From Nemertoderma westbladi (lineage: Eukaryota > Xenacoelomorpha > Nemertodermatida > Nemertodermatidae), in assembly GCA_032718475.1 (NCBI GenBank), contig JAUCBJ010000164.1, positions 1 to 27,117 on the forward strand: DNA of 27,117 nt. The letters run 5' to 3'. Within the stretch, counting starts at the first letter, position 1, and each line of letters begins with the position of its first letter. Positions 10,089-19,584 of the stretch are shown one piece after another. The translations under genes were made by a program, and so were the position numbers. The notes beneath the pieces were generated by a model. It was not told the DNA's origin and ran no database searches. It was given only the letters and a program-made list of their open reading frames with translations.

Positions 10089-11347
10089 TGTAAAAGCCTT
10101 TGCTGAATTGCCCCGTTATTTTTATTATCTTTTACATTAAAATACTCTGTAGTTGATTTAATAAGTGTAAGAGACCGTATTATTGCTGTATCGGTGTTTT
10201 TAGAGGATCTAAGACCTATTTCCTCCGTATGTGTACTGTGAAAGGCATATTTTATGATTCTATGGCAATTCGTGACGCAAAGGGGTGATAGCTACTCTTG
10301 AACAGTAGTTACTATGACTACGGTTAACAGCTGACATTCATACGTGTTGATTTCCTTTGTTCTACGGCGTCTCTCAGTTCAGTCAGCCAATTAGAGCGTT
10401 TTTGTGGCTCCTTGTACAGAAAATTTCCGAGAAATGACGCAATGCCTATGTGCAGTGTTTACATTCAGTCCTGAGCCTAAGAAAGAACGGCTTGGAAGTA
10501 TTTTGTGCTTTACTGTTTTTAGTCTTACACTAGTAGGTTTAATTATAAAGGGCATATATCCTTTAACCTAACGACTACCTGACCTGCGGCCCCAACGACT
10601 ACTGCGGACTGCTAACTGATCATACATCCTGACTGCTGAAACATTGCAAACTCGTAACAATCAGTGTTCAGTTGTTGTTTTATACTGCTATTTACTGTCA
10701 GTTCTTCATAATATGGTTGATGCATTATTATATTTGGAATAACGATAAATAACCCCGCAACCCAATATTCTTGATATACCGAAGGTAAGAGAGAAAGGTT
10801 ACCAATAACGATTGTGACTTATGTTAAAGTGGTTTGAAGTGAATCTAATGTTATTTGATAGACCCTACATGAGTCAGCCTGTGTTCCTTTTATATGTGAC
10901 TAAAATCAGTGAAGATTGGCAGATTAGTGTGCAGTATTGTGCAGCATTGTGTATGAGTGAGTCTGTTAAAGAAGCAATTCCTAAAGAATGCGCCATATAT
11001 GTGAATTATAATTAAGCCATATCGTTGTGAGTAGTTTAAGTCATAACTCTGTTTATATAGATAAAGCGCCACGTCCTAAAGGAACTGTTAATATTACCGA
11101 AGGTGAATAATATTGTCAGAGATTATATAGTACTGTCAGTCGAATAATACATTAGGCTTACATAGCAATAAAATTAAACCGTCGAACCCAATCTCCCGGG
11201 AATATCCAGCGGGTGAATGGTCGCGCACGGATTGGTTTCGACTAGTGTAGTGAATCAAATACTTGTCATAGACTAAAAACAGATTTAATATCTAGAAGAC
11301 ATCTTGATTTGGTGGGTTAAACTGCCAAAGGTCTGAAAGCGCGAACA
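10089..11347 (+). repeat. 3' LTR of the young BEL/Pao element
   Basis: Second copy of the 711-1967 repeat, 2 bp longer through a small indel near 10573. From about 10580 to the end the two copies are identical. It is followed directly by the GTGGC duplication. Confidence 0.95.
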
Positions 11348-12198
11348 GTGGCGCTTTAAGTATAAAAACAGAGTTATGACTTATACTAATCACAACTAGA
11401 TGGCCACAGAGTTTCGTAAATAGCGCATTCATTAGGAGATGCTTTATTAACCTTCACACTACTTCACACTACTTTACACTAGTTCGCACTAATCTGCCGA
11501 CCGTCACTGAATTTGATCATATATAAGGAGGATCGCAACTGACACACGTAGGGATTATGAAATAGCATTTAATTCACACAAAACCACTATATTTTAAGTC
11601 GCAGTTGCTACCGGTAAACTCTATTCCTCTTACCTCAGTAATCAAGAAGATTGAGGGGTTTATGATTATTTATCGGTATTCTCCAAATATAACACCAATA
11701 TCCATTAATTAATACACCAATTAATACAACAATTAATACTATAAAACAGAAGTAAAATAATGCGGTAAACAGTCAGTGTTCAATGGTGTGTAAAGACAGT
11801 TAGGTGAGTTAAGATATGAGGTATGTTAAGTATGACAAGTTAATAGATTTACGTTCTTATAACCAAGGCCATCTGATGTTCCTAGGCCAAAGTCTGAAAC
11901 TTCCGTTCAGAAGCACAGAATCCTGAGTTGGTTCTGATTCTCAGGAAAATAGTAAACAAAGACCGTAATGCATTGCGCGAGTTTCCATAGGTTTCTGTTA
12001 GCCGTAAAGTGAAAATTCCTCTGATTGGCTGAATAAGACAGAACAAAGAACTTCCACGTCCACAAAGAATCAGCTGACAGATTTCGTCATCTTGGTTCTA
12101 ATTCCTTCCCATCGCGTAGTTGGATAAATTTAGGGCTATTTTAGAGTATTCTGCGCATTGCGTAAAAATGACTTGTTATGTCCGCAAAAGCTTTTACA
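11348..12198 (-). mobile_element. Old solo LTR of BEL/Pao type, right part
   Basis: Continuation of the minus-strand LTR interrupted at 710; the first five bases are the duplicated GTGGC. Read on the minus strand it matches the 5' two thirds of the young LTR, for example the block with TAAGTCATAACTCTGTTT and the CAGCCAATYAGAG and TACGGYT stretches. It ends at CTTTTACA (TGTAAAAG on the minus strand), followed by the ATGGC duplication. With the left part and one duplication removed the LTR is about 1130 bp. Confidence 0.87.
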
Positions 12199-12203
12199 AT
12201 GGC
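12199..12203. repeat. Target-site duplication (ATGGC), right, of old solo LTR
   Basis: Matches ATGGC at 421-425, directly after the LTR terminus. Confidence 0.85.
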
Positions 12204-12268
12204 AGTCAGTAAACTGACGATGATGGCCATTTGCACTAAGGTACACAATACACTAGGGATGCGACAGA

Positions 12269-12355
12269 GCTCCGGCTCCGGAGCTCCGGGCCAATTTTCT
12301 GGCTCCGGCTTTGGTTCCGGCTCCGGGCAAATTAACCCGGAGCAAATCCGGAGCT
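12269..12355 (+). repeat. GGCTCC/CCGGAG-rich microsatellite
   Basis: Imperfect iterations of GGCTCC with interspersed CCGGAGC, partly self-complementary, such as GGAGCTCC. Confidence 0.8.
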
Positions 12356-12872
12356 TATGTTGTTTAAATTCGAATTAAAATAATAAGTTTTTCTGATGTT
12401 TGAATAATGTAAATACCATAGTAATTAACATAATAAACTCATATTAAGTAATTTACAGCTTTGTGTTTTTAAAGTTTCCTCTTTCCTGATAACCCCCCTT
12501 GTGAAATTATTTAAATGTTTAACAAAAACATTGAAATGATTTAGTTAATTCAATTAATATTCTTCCCTAATTAAAAAATCTTAAATAAATGTACTCGTAC
12601 TATCGTTTCGTTTGTCCAGTCTAGGACCCCAATTTCACTGAACGGGGTTATATAGTGACGGACCGGTATTATCTGATTATTGTAACCAAAACCATAAACG
12701 AGACTCGATAGCACATGTTACACAGTACAGATTAATTTTATACTAGTAATCAGCTGTAACTAAGGATCTATTGTGGTAGGACCTATGGCGCATTACCTGC
12801 CATAAATTATTGACATAAATTCGCGATGTCCATAATGATGTCCTGCGTTGATATGTCGGTAAAGCAGCACCA

Positions 12873-12894
12873 CCCCCCCCCCCCCCCCCCCCCC
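12873..12894 (+). repeat. Poly-C tract (22 C)
   Basis: Uninterrupted run of C flanked by CACCA and ACCCCATA. The exact length is prone to sequencing error. Confidence 0.9.
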
Positions 12895-13077
12895 ACCCCA
12901 TATAGTATTTTGGCTTCGTCACAGATAGCCATTGGGTGATGTACCATTTTACAGCAGCAATTATGTTTCTCCAGTAGAACTACAAAATATTTCGATAAGT
13001 GCGACAACGCAGTGATCTAACGATGCAGGACTTATTATACAGGACCTAATGCCTTTTAGACATACTGTAATAACAAC

Positions 13078-13102
13078 GGGGGGGGGGGGGGGGGGGGGGG
13101 GG
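13078..13102 (+). repeat. Poly-G tract (25 G)
   Basis: Uninterrupted run of G after AACAAC, about 185 bases beyond the poly-C tract and complementary to it. Confidence 0.9.
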
Positions 13103-13150
13103 TGAATGTGAACTGAAAAGTCTAAAACATATTTTAGCCCAATGAACACC

Positions 13151-13370
13151 AGATAGGGGAGTCTTTGGACGCAATATTAATTCATCCCTCCCTCTCCAGG
13201 GGATAATCGACGCAAATAACTGCTGATACAGTAACTCCCAAAATTAAAACTGTAACCTGTCTATTGAATACAGTAGATTATTGTTTTGATTAGAATAGCG
13301 TGCGACTGTAATAAACTGCTTATATCCCTTAATTGATAATGTAACATTGAGGCGAGATATTAATTTGCCG
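13151..13370 (+). repeat. Dispersed repeat, copy 1
   Basis: From AGATAGGGGAG to ATTAATTTGCCG it aligns along its length with 25321-25547, at roughly three quarters identity. Shared landmarks are GGACGCAATA, CATCCCTC, ATTGTTTTG and AACATTGAGGCGRGATATTA. No coding potential or TIRs were seen, so the family is unknown. Confidence 0.75.
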
Positions 13371-14880
13371 CGTAAGAATTTGCAACCTTGGATGAAATTA
13401 AACCAAACTTTGTAGGCACAAAATTTTCGCAGGGGCTCAGCATTTCTCCAGACTCTGCTATTTATTTAGAGACAAGGTTGAAACAGTTCTACAGTCATGA
13501 TAAACTAGTTTTTTTGAATTTAATGTATTTGATTGGTAGTTGAATTAAGTACACCCATTTCAAAGGATAAAAGTTATTTTTTAATATTATTAAGTTGCAA
13601 TCAGTAATTTAAGATTGGTACTGATGCAAATTAATGTTCGCGTATGAATTTTAAAATTTATTTAACTGAACAAATCTTTATTATTGTTACGTTGTAACCA
13701 AGTTGGTTGTAACACACTTCATAGCATCAAATCATGGCTCTTCCCATTGGAATAATAGCGAGTAAAAACGTTCTGGAACATACATACCCCTGGATGATTG
13801 AAGTCGTTTTTGTTTAATATAAAGTCATGCTCCGGTGTAGAATTTGGTAACTTTTAGGAAAATCCTCAATGATGCCAGTTGGGAATCAGTCGGATTAATG
13901 ATGCCAACTTTATTTACGCCTACTACTGTACATACATATACCCATATCAGTTAAAACATTTAGTATTTCATACATCTGTACATGGTGAAATGAAATAAAA
14001 TAGGCCCCTACTAATATAAATGCATACACACATATATTGAAACAGATAGTTCGAAAACTTAAAAAATTGTGATGTGAAATAGTTAGTGTGTATTCTAATG
14101 ACGTCATGTGGTTATATTTAGAATGACGCGGTAAGATACTGGACATACTGTACATGTACACGTAGTAAATGTATAAGGTAGGGACATACTGAGAAATAAT
14201 ATCGCACTTCGATACAAAGTTAGAAAATATGTCGCCCTGCAGATTTGGTAGTGCGAAATAAATTCCCCATACCAATATTCTAATGTGAAAAAAGATCTGT
14301 AAGAAAAGCGGATCCATGTAGAAACATTTTGTTAACTTTGACGTGTCTTGTATTTTGTATTTCTTGATTCATTTGAATGGTGTAAAGTGTAAACTTCTCT
14401 ATCTATCTCTGTAATCTAATTTTAACCTTCAACTAGCTATTTTGTAACCTTGTACGTTTTTACGTTACAATTATGTAGGCTTTGTCCCGTTGTAATCTTT
14501 CATTTTGCTACTGATAATGTAAATTTGGCAAAAAAATATAGACATTATTATTTATTATCATATATTATACTGTATATCAGTATATTATTATTTTATCTAT
14601 TGGTGTATAGATTGTTAATTGTGAAAGAATACTGACGAAATGAATGCGTGGCTTGACGCTGACCAAAAACGAAGATGTGAATTCAAGGTTCGGGCCCTTT
14701 CCTTTACTGCTTTACAACTCCAATACAGTCTGCTGACAACTCGGATATGATTCTGTGATTGGTCGGAGTATTGGGAGAAAAAACCTTGAATGTGATGATA
14801 CATTTCCCACTACAATACTAGGAATTATCGATCAGCTGATTTCACTATAACAAAGTTGCGAAATCTTCATTTTGGCAAAA
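13371..14880. other. AT-rich non-coding stretch
   Basis: I see no supported gene. A minus-strand open frame of 135 codons at 13910-14317 is low-complexity and hydrophobic, with no recognisable motif, and looks like a chance frame. Confidence 0.55.
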
Positions 14881-15215
14881 TAATTATATAATTCAGTAAT
14901 TGGTAGTTCAGTAGTTGGTAGTTGGTACAGTCTGACAGTACAGTAGTATGCAGTACCAGAGTACTGCAGTAGGCTACACTGTGCACTGGCACTCTTCGGA
15001 TAGGCCTACAGATGTCAGATTTCTGCAGTTTTCAGCACTTTATGTACCGGTTTACTAGAGTTAGGGGCTTACTGACTGACTGATGTACTGGCTTAGCTGC
15101 TTAGAGGTGGTTGTTATAGAACTATTTACAGATTTAGGCCTACATCATCTGATCATTGCAGCATTGTGTGCAAAGTACTGAAGTAGCACTTCTGCACTTT
15201 GCGGCGTTGTTGAAT

Positions 15216-15280
15216 GACCCGAGTTTATTTATGTGTCGAGCGAGTGATGCGAGGGAGGTTTACATAAATAAACAAGGGTC
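15216..15280. repeat. 65-bp hairpin-forming inverted repeat
   Basis: GACCCGAGTTTATTTATGT and ACATAAATAAACAAGGGTC are complementary except at two or so positions, around a loop of about 27 bases containing GTCGAGCGAGTGATGCGAG. Confidence 0.75.
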
Positions 15281-15368
15281 TTTAGGCCAGTAGGCCTAAC
15301 GATTAAAATGTAAAAGTGACCTTTGCAAGCAATAATGTAGGCCTACCGGTACCGATATGTAGGCCTAT

Positions 15369-15850
15369 TTTTGTTACATTATGTCAACTTATCAGCGTTC
15401 GGTATGTGAAGAAAGGATTTTATGGATGCTAATTTATACATTTTAATCGTGTACTTGCTGACTTGTACTATATCGAATAGACAGATAGACGAATACTGGA
15501 ATATGGAATATAAGTGAAATTTATTAACAGGTACGGGTGGGTCAGTGGGTGGGTATCAGTCTATTGGACGTTTCGCCATAATGCAGTAATGGATTACAAT
15601 ACCAGTACACGCTGACACGTTAAACAATTATTTACATACACAATACAGTACCGGTACACTAGCTAGTCCATCACTGCAAACTGGCTAGGCCTAATAAAGC
15701 AGCACTCATTAACATAAATGGAAATAGTACATTCTGGAATACGGCAGTACGGTAATTTAAGTTGTTTCCATGTAATTGATTACTTTGCCGCGTTACGAGT
15801 GATTCACCAGAACGCTGTTAAGTTGACATAATGCTGTAATGTAACAAAAT
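15369..15850. mobile_element. Candidate short element bounded by a 32-41 base inverted repeat
   Basis: TTTTGTTACATTATGTCAAC at 15369 is mirrored on the minus strand from 15850, where a 6-base insertion (ACAGCA-like) splits the match; both continue to CAGCGTTC. The interior (482 bp overall) has no ORF, and I found no clear target-site duplication. Confidence 0.5.
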
Positions 15851-15874
15851 ATATTTATATGTATATTTTGGTGG

Positions 15875-17755
15875 CCTGGGGCGGTATTCATAAATGTGAC
15901 TAACTCGGAACTTAGTCCTAGTCACATCAAGTTAGTAAGTGTTTGTACTAATTCGGTATTCAGAGAAGTTGGTGCTACTTATTACTAGCGTATTTAGTAG
16001 TACTAGTCTAGTTGTTGCTAAACTCGTATTCATAGAATTTAGTCTTACTTAATTTAGTATTAGCTGTAACTTAAATTTCTAGTCACATGAAGATGTGACT
16101 AAGTTGGTAAGAACGCTTACTTATTCTATGTTGGCCTTCATACATACAGTATGGTTATTATATTACTGACAACTCCGGCCACATTATACTCTCTCTTGTT
16201 TTTCTAGGCATTCTGTGTTCATTGCAAATGTGTTGTTGCAGAGAAACTGTCAAATGTAAGGACATAAAGCTTTTTGTTTTTTAAACATATAGGCCTATCC
16301 GACTTAAATTTCCAAATTTCAGCGTACATTCTTGAATGGTGAGATTGCTCCCGAACGATCCGCGTCCATTGAAAAATGTGTTTCACTAAAGAATTCTACC
16401 ATTCGCGAACTTTCGCAAGATGAAAAAGCGGTAGCGTTCCCACTTAATTATTTTCCTCTCTATTACCAATTACCGAATGTAAATAATGGTATTCGATAAT
16501 GGTAGCCAATTGATTTATCGCCTTACTAAAAAGAATAATTTTTCACTAAAGTTTTTACAGGAAATAGGGCCTAGCTAAAATATTCAGTTTCCAGTAAAAT
16601 CGAATAATTAACATTAAATCTATTAATTATAAATTATTGCTAAAATGTGGGAAAGGGCAGCTTACAGTGCCACGTTTTTCTAACCTAAATAATGAAGGGA
16701 TTTTATTACAACAGGCCGTAACAGATTTATTGTTGATGATTCAAAAATATATTTTAGTGATAATATATATATATATATATGGGAATGTATATGTGGAAAT
16801 ATATATTTGATAACGAAAAAAATTTACTGGAAAACAGGAATTGTTTTAGTGACCAATAAAATTAATTGGTTTAATGTAGGCTACCAATCAGTCGGGGAGA
16901 AGTTCAAATTTCAACTGAGATGAAATTTAAAACTTTTTTTTTTAAATTCAACTTTTAAGTTGTAAATTCAACTCTAAAATGGCAGGAGGTGCAGAAGGCC
17001 CCCCAAGACGTCACAGAAGGGGTGTTTTGATTGTTTTTATGGATGTAACTCGAAAAATTAACCCTCATTGTCATTATTACCGATGGAATAAAAAGTTTCA
17101 CCGTCGGGAATACTTTTTTTAAAAACATTTTAAGTGATTAGGCCTACATTTGCAAATTAGCTGAAATACTACATACAGGAATTTATTAGATGTATTAAAT
17201 TACCGCTGAATGTCATAATTATTATACAATGGAATACCAGTAATTCCATATTTCAGTATTTCCAAAGTTACTCCAAAAGTTGAATTTAAAAAAAAAGTTG
17301 AATTTTAAACTCTACTCCAAAAGTTGAATTTTAATAAAAAGTTGAATTTTAAAAAATAAAGTTGAAATTTCAACTCAGTTGAAAATAGAACTTCTCCCCG
17401 ACTGCCAATATTAGTAAAACAGTAAACATAGAGACATGCAGGGCATAGCACAGTAGCATCCGACCTTAAGTTAAAACTGAAAGCTTTTTGATAAACATAA
17501 GTTAAAGTACCGGCACTGCTACTAATAGGCTAGAACTAAGTTTAGTAACAGTTTATGAATACTGATATTTTTTAAGGGCTAGTTGAAACTAAGTTAAGTC
17601 AATTCTCTTACTAAAATCAGTTGTTTTTAGTAACAGATAGCCTAGCTCTTACTAAACATAGTCTGATAGTTGCAGCTCTTACTAAAAGCTGTCACTAACT
17701 GACTAAGCAGCTAAGTAGCTGTAACTAATACTAACTCTATGAATACCGCCCCAGG
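15875..17755. mobile_element. 1.9-kb TIR DNA-transposon relic or non-autonomous element
   Basis: CCTGGGGCGGTATTCATA at 15875-15892 is exactly mirrored by TATGAATACCGCCCCAGG at 17738-17755. Inside the ends both flanks are rich in short TTAGTA/ACTTAGT subterminal motifs. There is no transposase ORF. The sequence just outside the ends does not match, so the superfamily is open. A second TIR element is nested inside (16889-17404), and an (AT)n run lies at about 16763-16780. The right end is 325 bases upstream of the HECA start codon. Confidence 0.75.
16889..17404. mobile_element. 516-bp MITE-like TIR element nested in the larger one, TSD CCAAT
   Basis: CAGTCGGGGAGAAGTTC begins the left end and its exact complement ends the right; similarity continues inwards through TTCAACTGAG. 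CCAAT flanks both sides (16884-16888 and 17405-17409), a perfect 5-bp duplication. Both subterminal zones carry repeated AAGTTGAATTTTAA-like motifs. There is no ORF. A 5-bp duplication with CAGTC ends does not let me name a superfamily. Confidence 0.8.
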
Positions 17756-18080
17756 TTCCTGCTTCTAGGCCAGGTATAGATAGGACTACACTACAGAGAA
17801 CAGATATTCAGTCCTACACTCTACAGCACTCTGACACTGAAAACTAAATATTACCTACTCTACAGTTATTATCGAACTAGGCTATCAGGATAGTACTGTA
17901 ATATGATTATCCTGTATCCAGTTATGTGTAATTTGCAAGAGTTTAATTTTGAGGTCGTATAACTACTGAACTAGGCATAGGCGAGTAGGCCGAATTAGCA
18001 AATCAATAGGCCTAAGGAAAATAAATATATTATAACATCTCACCTCACTGACCGAATGGGGTCGTAGTTTCCAGCTTGGT
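17756..18080 (+). promoter_or_regulatory. Presumed HECA promoter / 5' UTR region
   Basis: This 325-base gap separates the TIR element from the HECA start codon. An AT-rich AAATATATTATAA lies about 45-60 bases before the ATG, and an in-frame stop precedes the ATG. The transcription start is not visible, and an additional upstream exon cannot be excluded. Confidence 0.35.
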
Positions 18081-18533
18081 ATGTCCAGTCGACAACGAAA
18101 TCGTTCCGGATCAGCAGGCGATCAACTAGTGCGACAGGATATTCTCGAGGAACCGCTAGGGGGCGCTACAGCGGGGCCCGTTATACCGGAAGAAACTCCC
18201 CTCCCCGATCCGTGTCGCATTGACTGCTGTCTGCCTTCCGGGTGTCTGCTCAACGAACCAATAGACTCCAACGACCTATCGGAGGCCCAGAAGGTTATCT
18301 GTAACAACGAGAGCTGCTCCCAGAGCGCCTACATGCACAATGCTTGCTTCTCGCAGTTCGAAATAGACGTGGTATCGTATCTGAAGACTTCCGGAAGGGC
18401 TCGCAGTTGGAGTGATAAACAACGCAGACAGAACGTCTGGACTAAGAAGGGTTACGATCTGTCCTACAAGGCGTGCGGGTGTCGCTGCTTAAAGGGACAC
18501 CTTCGTAAGGATCTGGATTGGCTTGCGCCACAG
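18081..18533 (+). CDS. HECA: Headcase/HECA homologue, exon 1 (N-terminal domain)
   Basis: 151 codons encode the conserved N-terminal headcase domain. Recognisable blocks are KVICNNESC...MHNACF (C74, C79, H86, C89), GRARSW (105-110), RRQNVWTKKGYDL (115-127) and ACGCRCLKGHL (C132, C134, C136, H140), all characteristic of HECA/headcase. In Drosophila headcase acts in imaginal and progenitor cells and in tracheal branching, and partners with Unkempt in growth control; human HECA is a candidate tumour suppressor. The start ATG is the first after an in-frame stop. The exon ends at a phase-0 junction CAG|GTAGGC. Reading on instead of splicing adds 19 residues and then a stop at 18591-18593. GC content is far above the surroundings, as expected for an exon. 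Confidence 0.93.
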
Positions 18534-19411
18534 GTAGGCTCAATAGAAACCGCCACGGGTAGGCTCAAGGTACCGCCACAGCGCCATAGGTAGGCTCAAT
18601 ACCAGAATACAGGCAGTCACAGGTACAGAGGTAGGCTCAATAGAAACCACCACGGGTAGGCTCAATAGAGGCAAAAACAGGTAGGCTCAATACAATACAT
18701 GCAGTCACATGTAGGCTCAATAGAAACAGCCACGGGTAGGCTCAATATACAATAGAGGCATAAACAGGTAGGCTCTATACAATAGGTACCGGTACCGCCA
18801 CAGGTAGGCTCAATACAGGCAGTCACCGGTAGGCTCAATAGAAACAGCCTCGGGTAGGCTCAATAGAGGCAGAAACAGGTAGGCTCAATAGGTACCGCCA
18901 CAACGCCACAGGTAGGCTCAATACAGGCAGTCACAGGTGGGCTCAATAGAAACAGCCACGGGTAGGCTCAGTAGAGGCAGAAACAGGTAGGCTCAATAGG
19001 TAGCGCCACAGGTAGGCTCAATACAGGAAGAAACCGCCACGGGTCTGCAGGTAGGCCAGTAAGCTCAATAGAGGAAGCGGAAACCACATGTAGGCTCAAT
19101 AGAGGAAGACACAGGTACGCGCAATAGAGGAAGACACAGGTACGCGCAATAGAGGCAGCCACCGGTAGGCTCAATAGAGGAAGCCACATGTAGGCTCAAT
19201 AGAGCAAGCCACATGTGGGATTGTAGGCTTAATATAGGAAGCTACATGTAGGGTCAATAGAGGAAGCCACATGCAGGCTCAATAGAGGAAGCCACAGGTA
19301 GGCTCAATAGAAGCAGCTACAGGTAGGCTTAAGAGAGGCAGCCACAAGTAGGGTCAATAGAGGCATGCCACAGGCAGGCTCCATAGGAACCGCAACAGGT
19401 CGGGTCAATAG
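18525..19411 (+). repeat. GTAGGCTCAATAG minisatellite, about 32 units, mean period about 28 bp
   Basis: The consensus is close to GCCACAGGTAGGCTCAATAG followed by variable AGGCA/AAAC sequence. Spacing alternates between roughly 24 and 36 bases, and groups of units repeat as larger blocks. Several units copy the last exonic bases (GCGCCACAG) plus the donor, and about ten contain CAGGTAGG exactly. The 3' half drifts to variants such as ACATGTAGGC and CAGGTACGCG. Confidence 0.9.
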
Positions 19412-19584
19412 AAACACTTTAAACCACCGAAAATGTTGTTCTATTTTCTTATTTCTTCAGACCATTATTGGCTATTGTATGTATATATAATATTTAGTTT
19501 TGGTTTGACTTAATTACTGTATTTAATAACCTATGTTGGTTGTTCCATCGGATAATCAAATATATTAGGCCTATTATTTTCTAG
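18534..19584 (+). other. HECA intron, largely a minisatellite built from its own 5' splice junction
   Basis: The intron starts GTAGGC and ends TATTATTTTCTAG, a good pyrimidine-rich acceptor; both exons are in phase 0 across it. About 880 of its 1051 bases are tandem repeats, and the last about 165 bases are unique and AT-rich. Confidence 0.88.

Larger units (their letters stand above)
711..11347 (+). mobile_element. Young BEL/Pao-type LTR retrotransposon, Gag-protease only, non-autonomous
   Basis: A 10.6-kb element bounded by two nearly identical LTRs with TG...CA ends and a perfect 5-bp duplication. Classification rests on the ORF at 4131-7274: DUF1759-type Gag, the CX2CX3HX4C / CX2CX4HX4C / CX2CX3HX4H knuckle set and a DUF1758 protease are BEL/Pao hallmarks. 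Reverse transcriptase and integrase are absent; the ORF jumps from just after the protease to the end of the RNase H region. The leader (about 2.2 kb) and trailer (about 2.8 kb) are long and repeat-rich. Mobilisation would require polymerase and integrase from a related element. The LTRs differ by only about three substitutions and one small indel, so the insertion is recent. Confidence 0.93.
12204..13150. other. Non-coding stretch with microsatellite and homopolymers
   Basis: No gene is supported. It holds a GGCTCC-type microsatellite near 12269-12355, a C22 run (12873-12894) and a G25 run (13078-13102). The small open frames here are created by these simple repeats. Confidence 0.6.

Noticed and set aside
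12178-12378. 66-codon ORF with SGSG-rich tail
   Set aside because: Starts in the solo LTR end and runs through the GGCTCC microsatellite, which alone generates the Ser-Gly pattern.
13910-14317. 135-codon minus-strand ORF
   Set aside because: AT-rich, hydrophobic and low complexity, with no domain, splice context or conserved motif.
16200-16440. Possible small exons inside the TIR element (TTGTTGCAG acceptor, GTAAGG donor)
   Set aside because: Splice-like signals occur by chance and the enclosed reading is too short and motif-free to support a gene.
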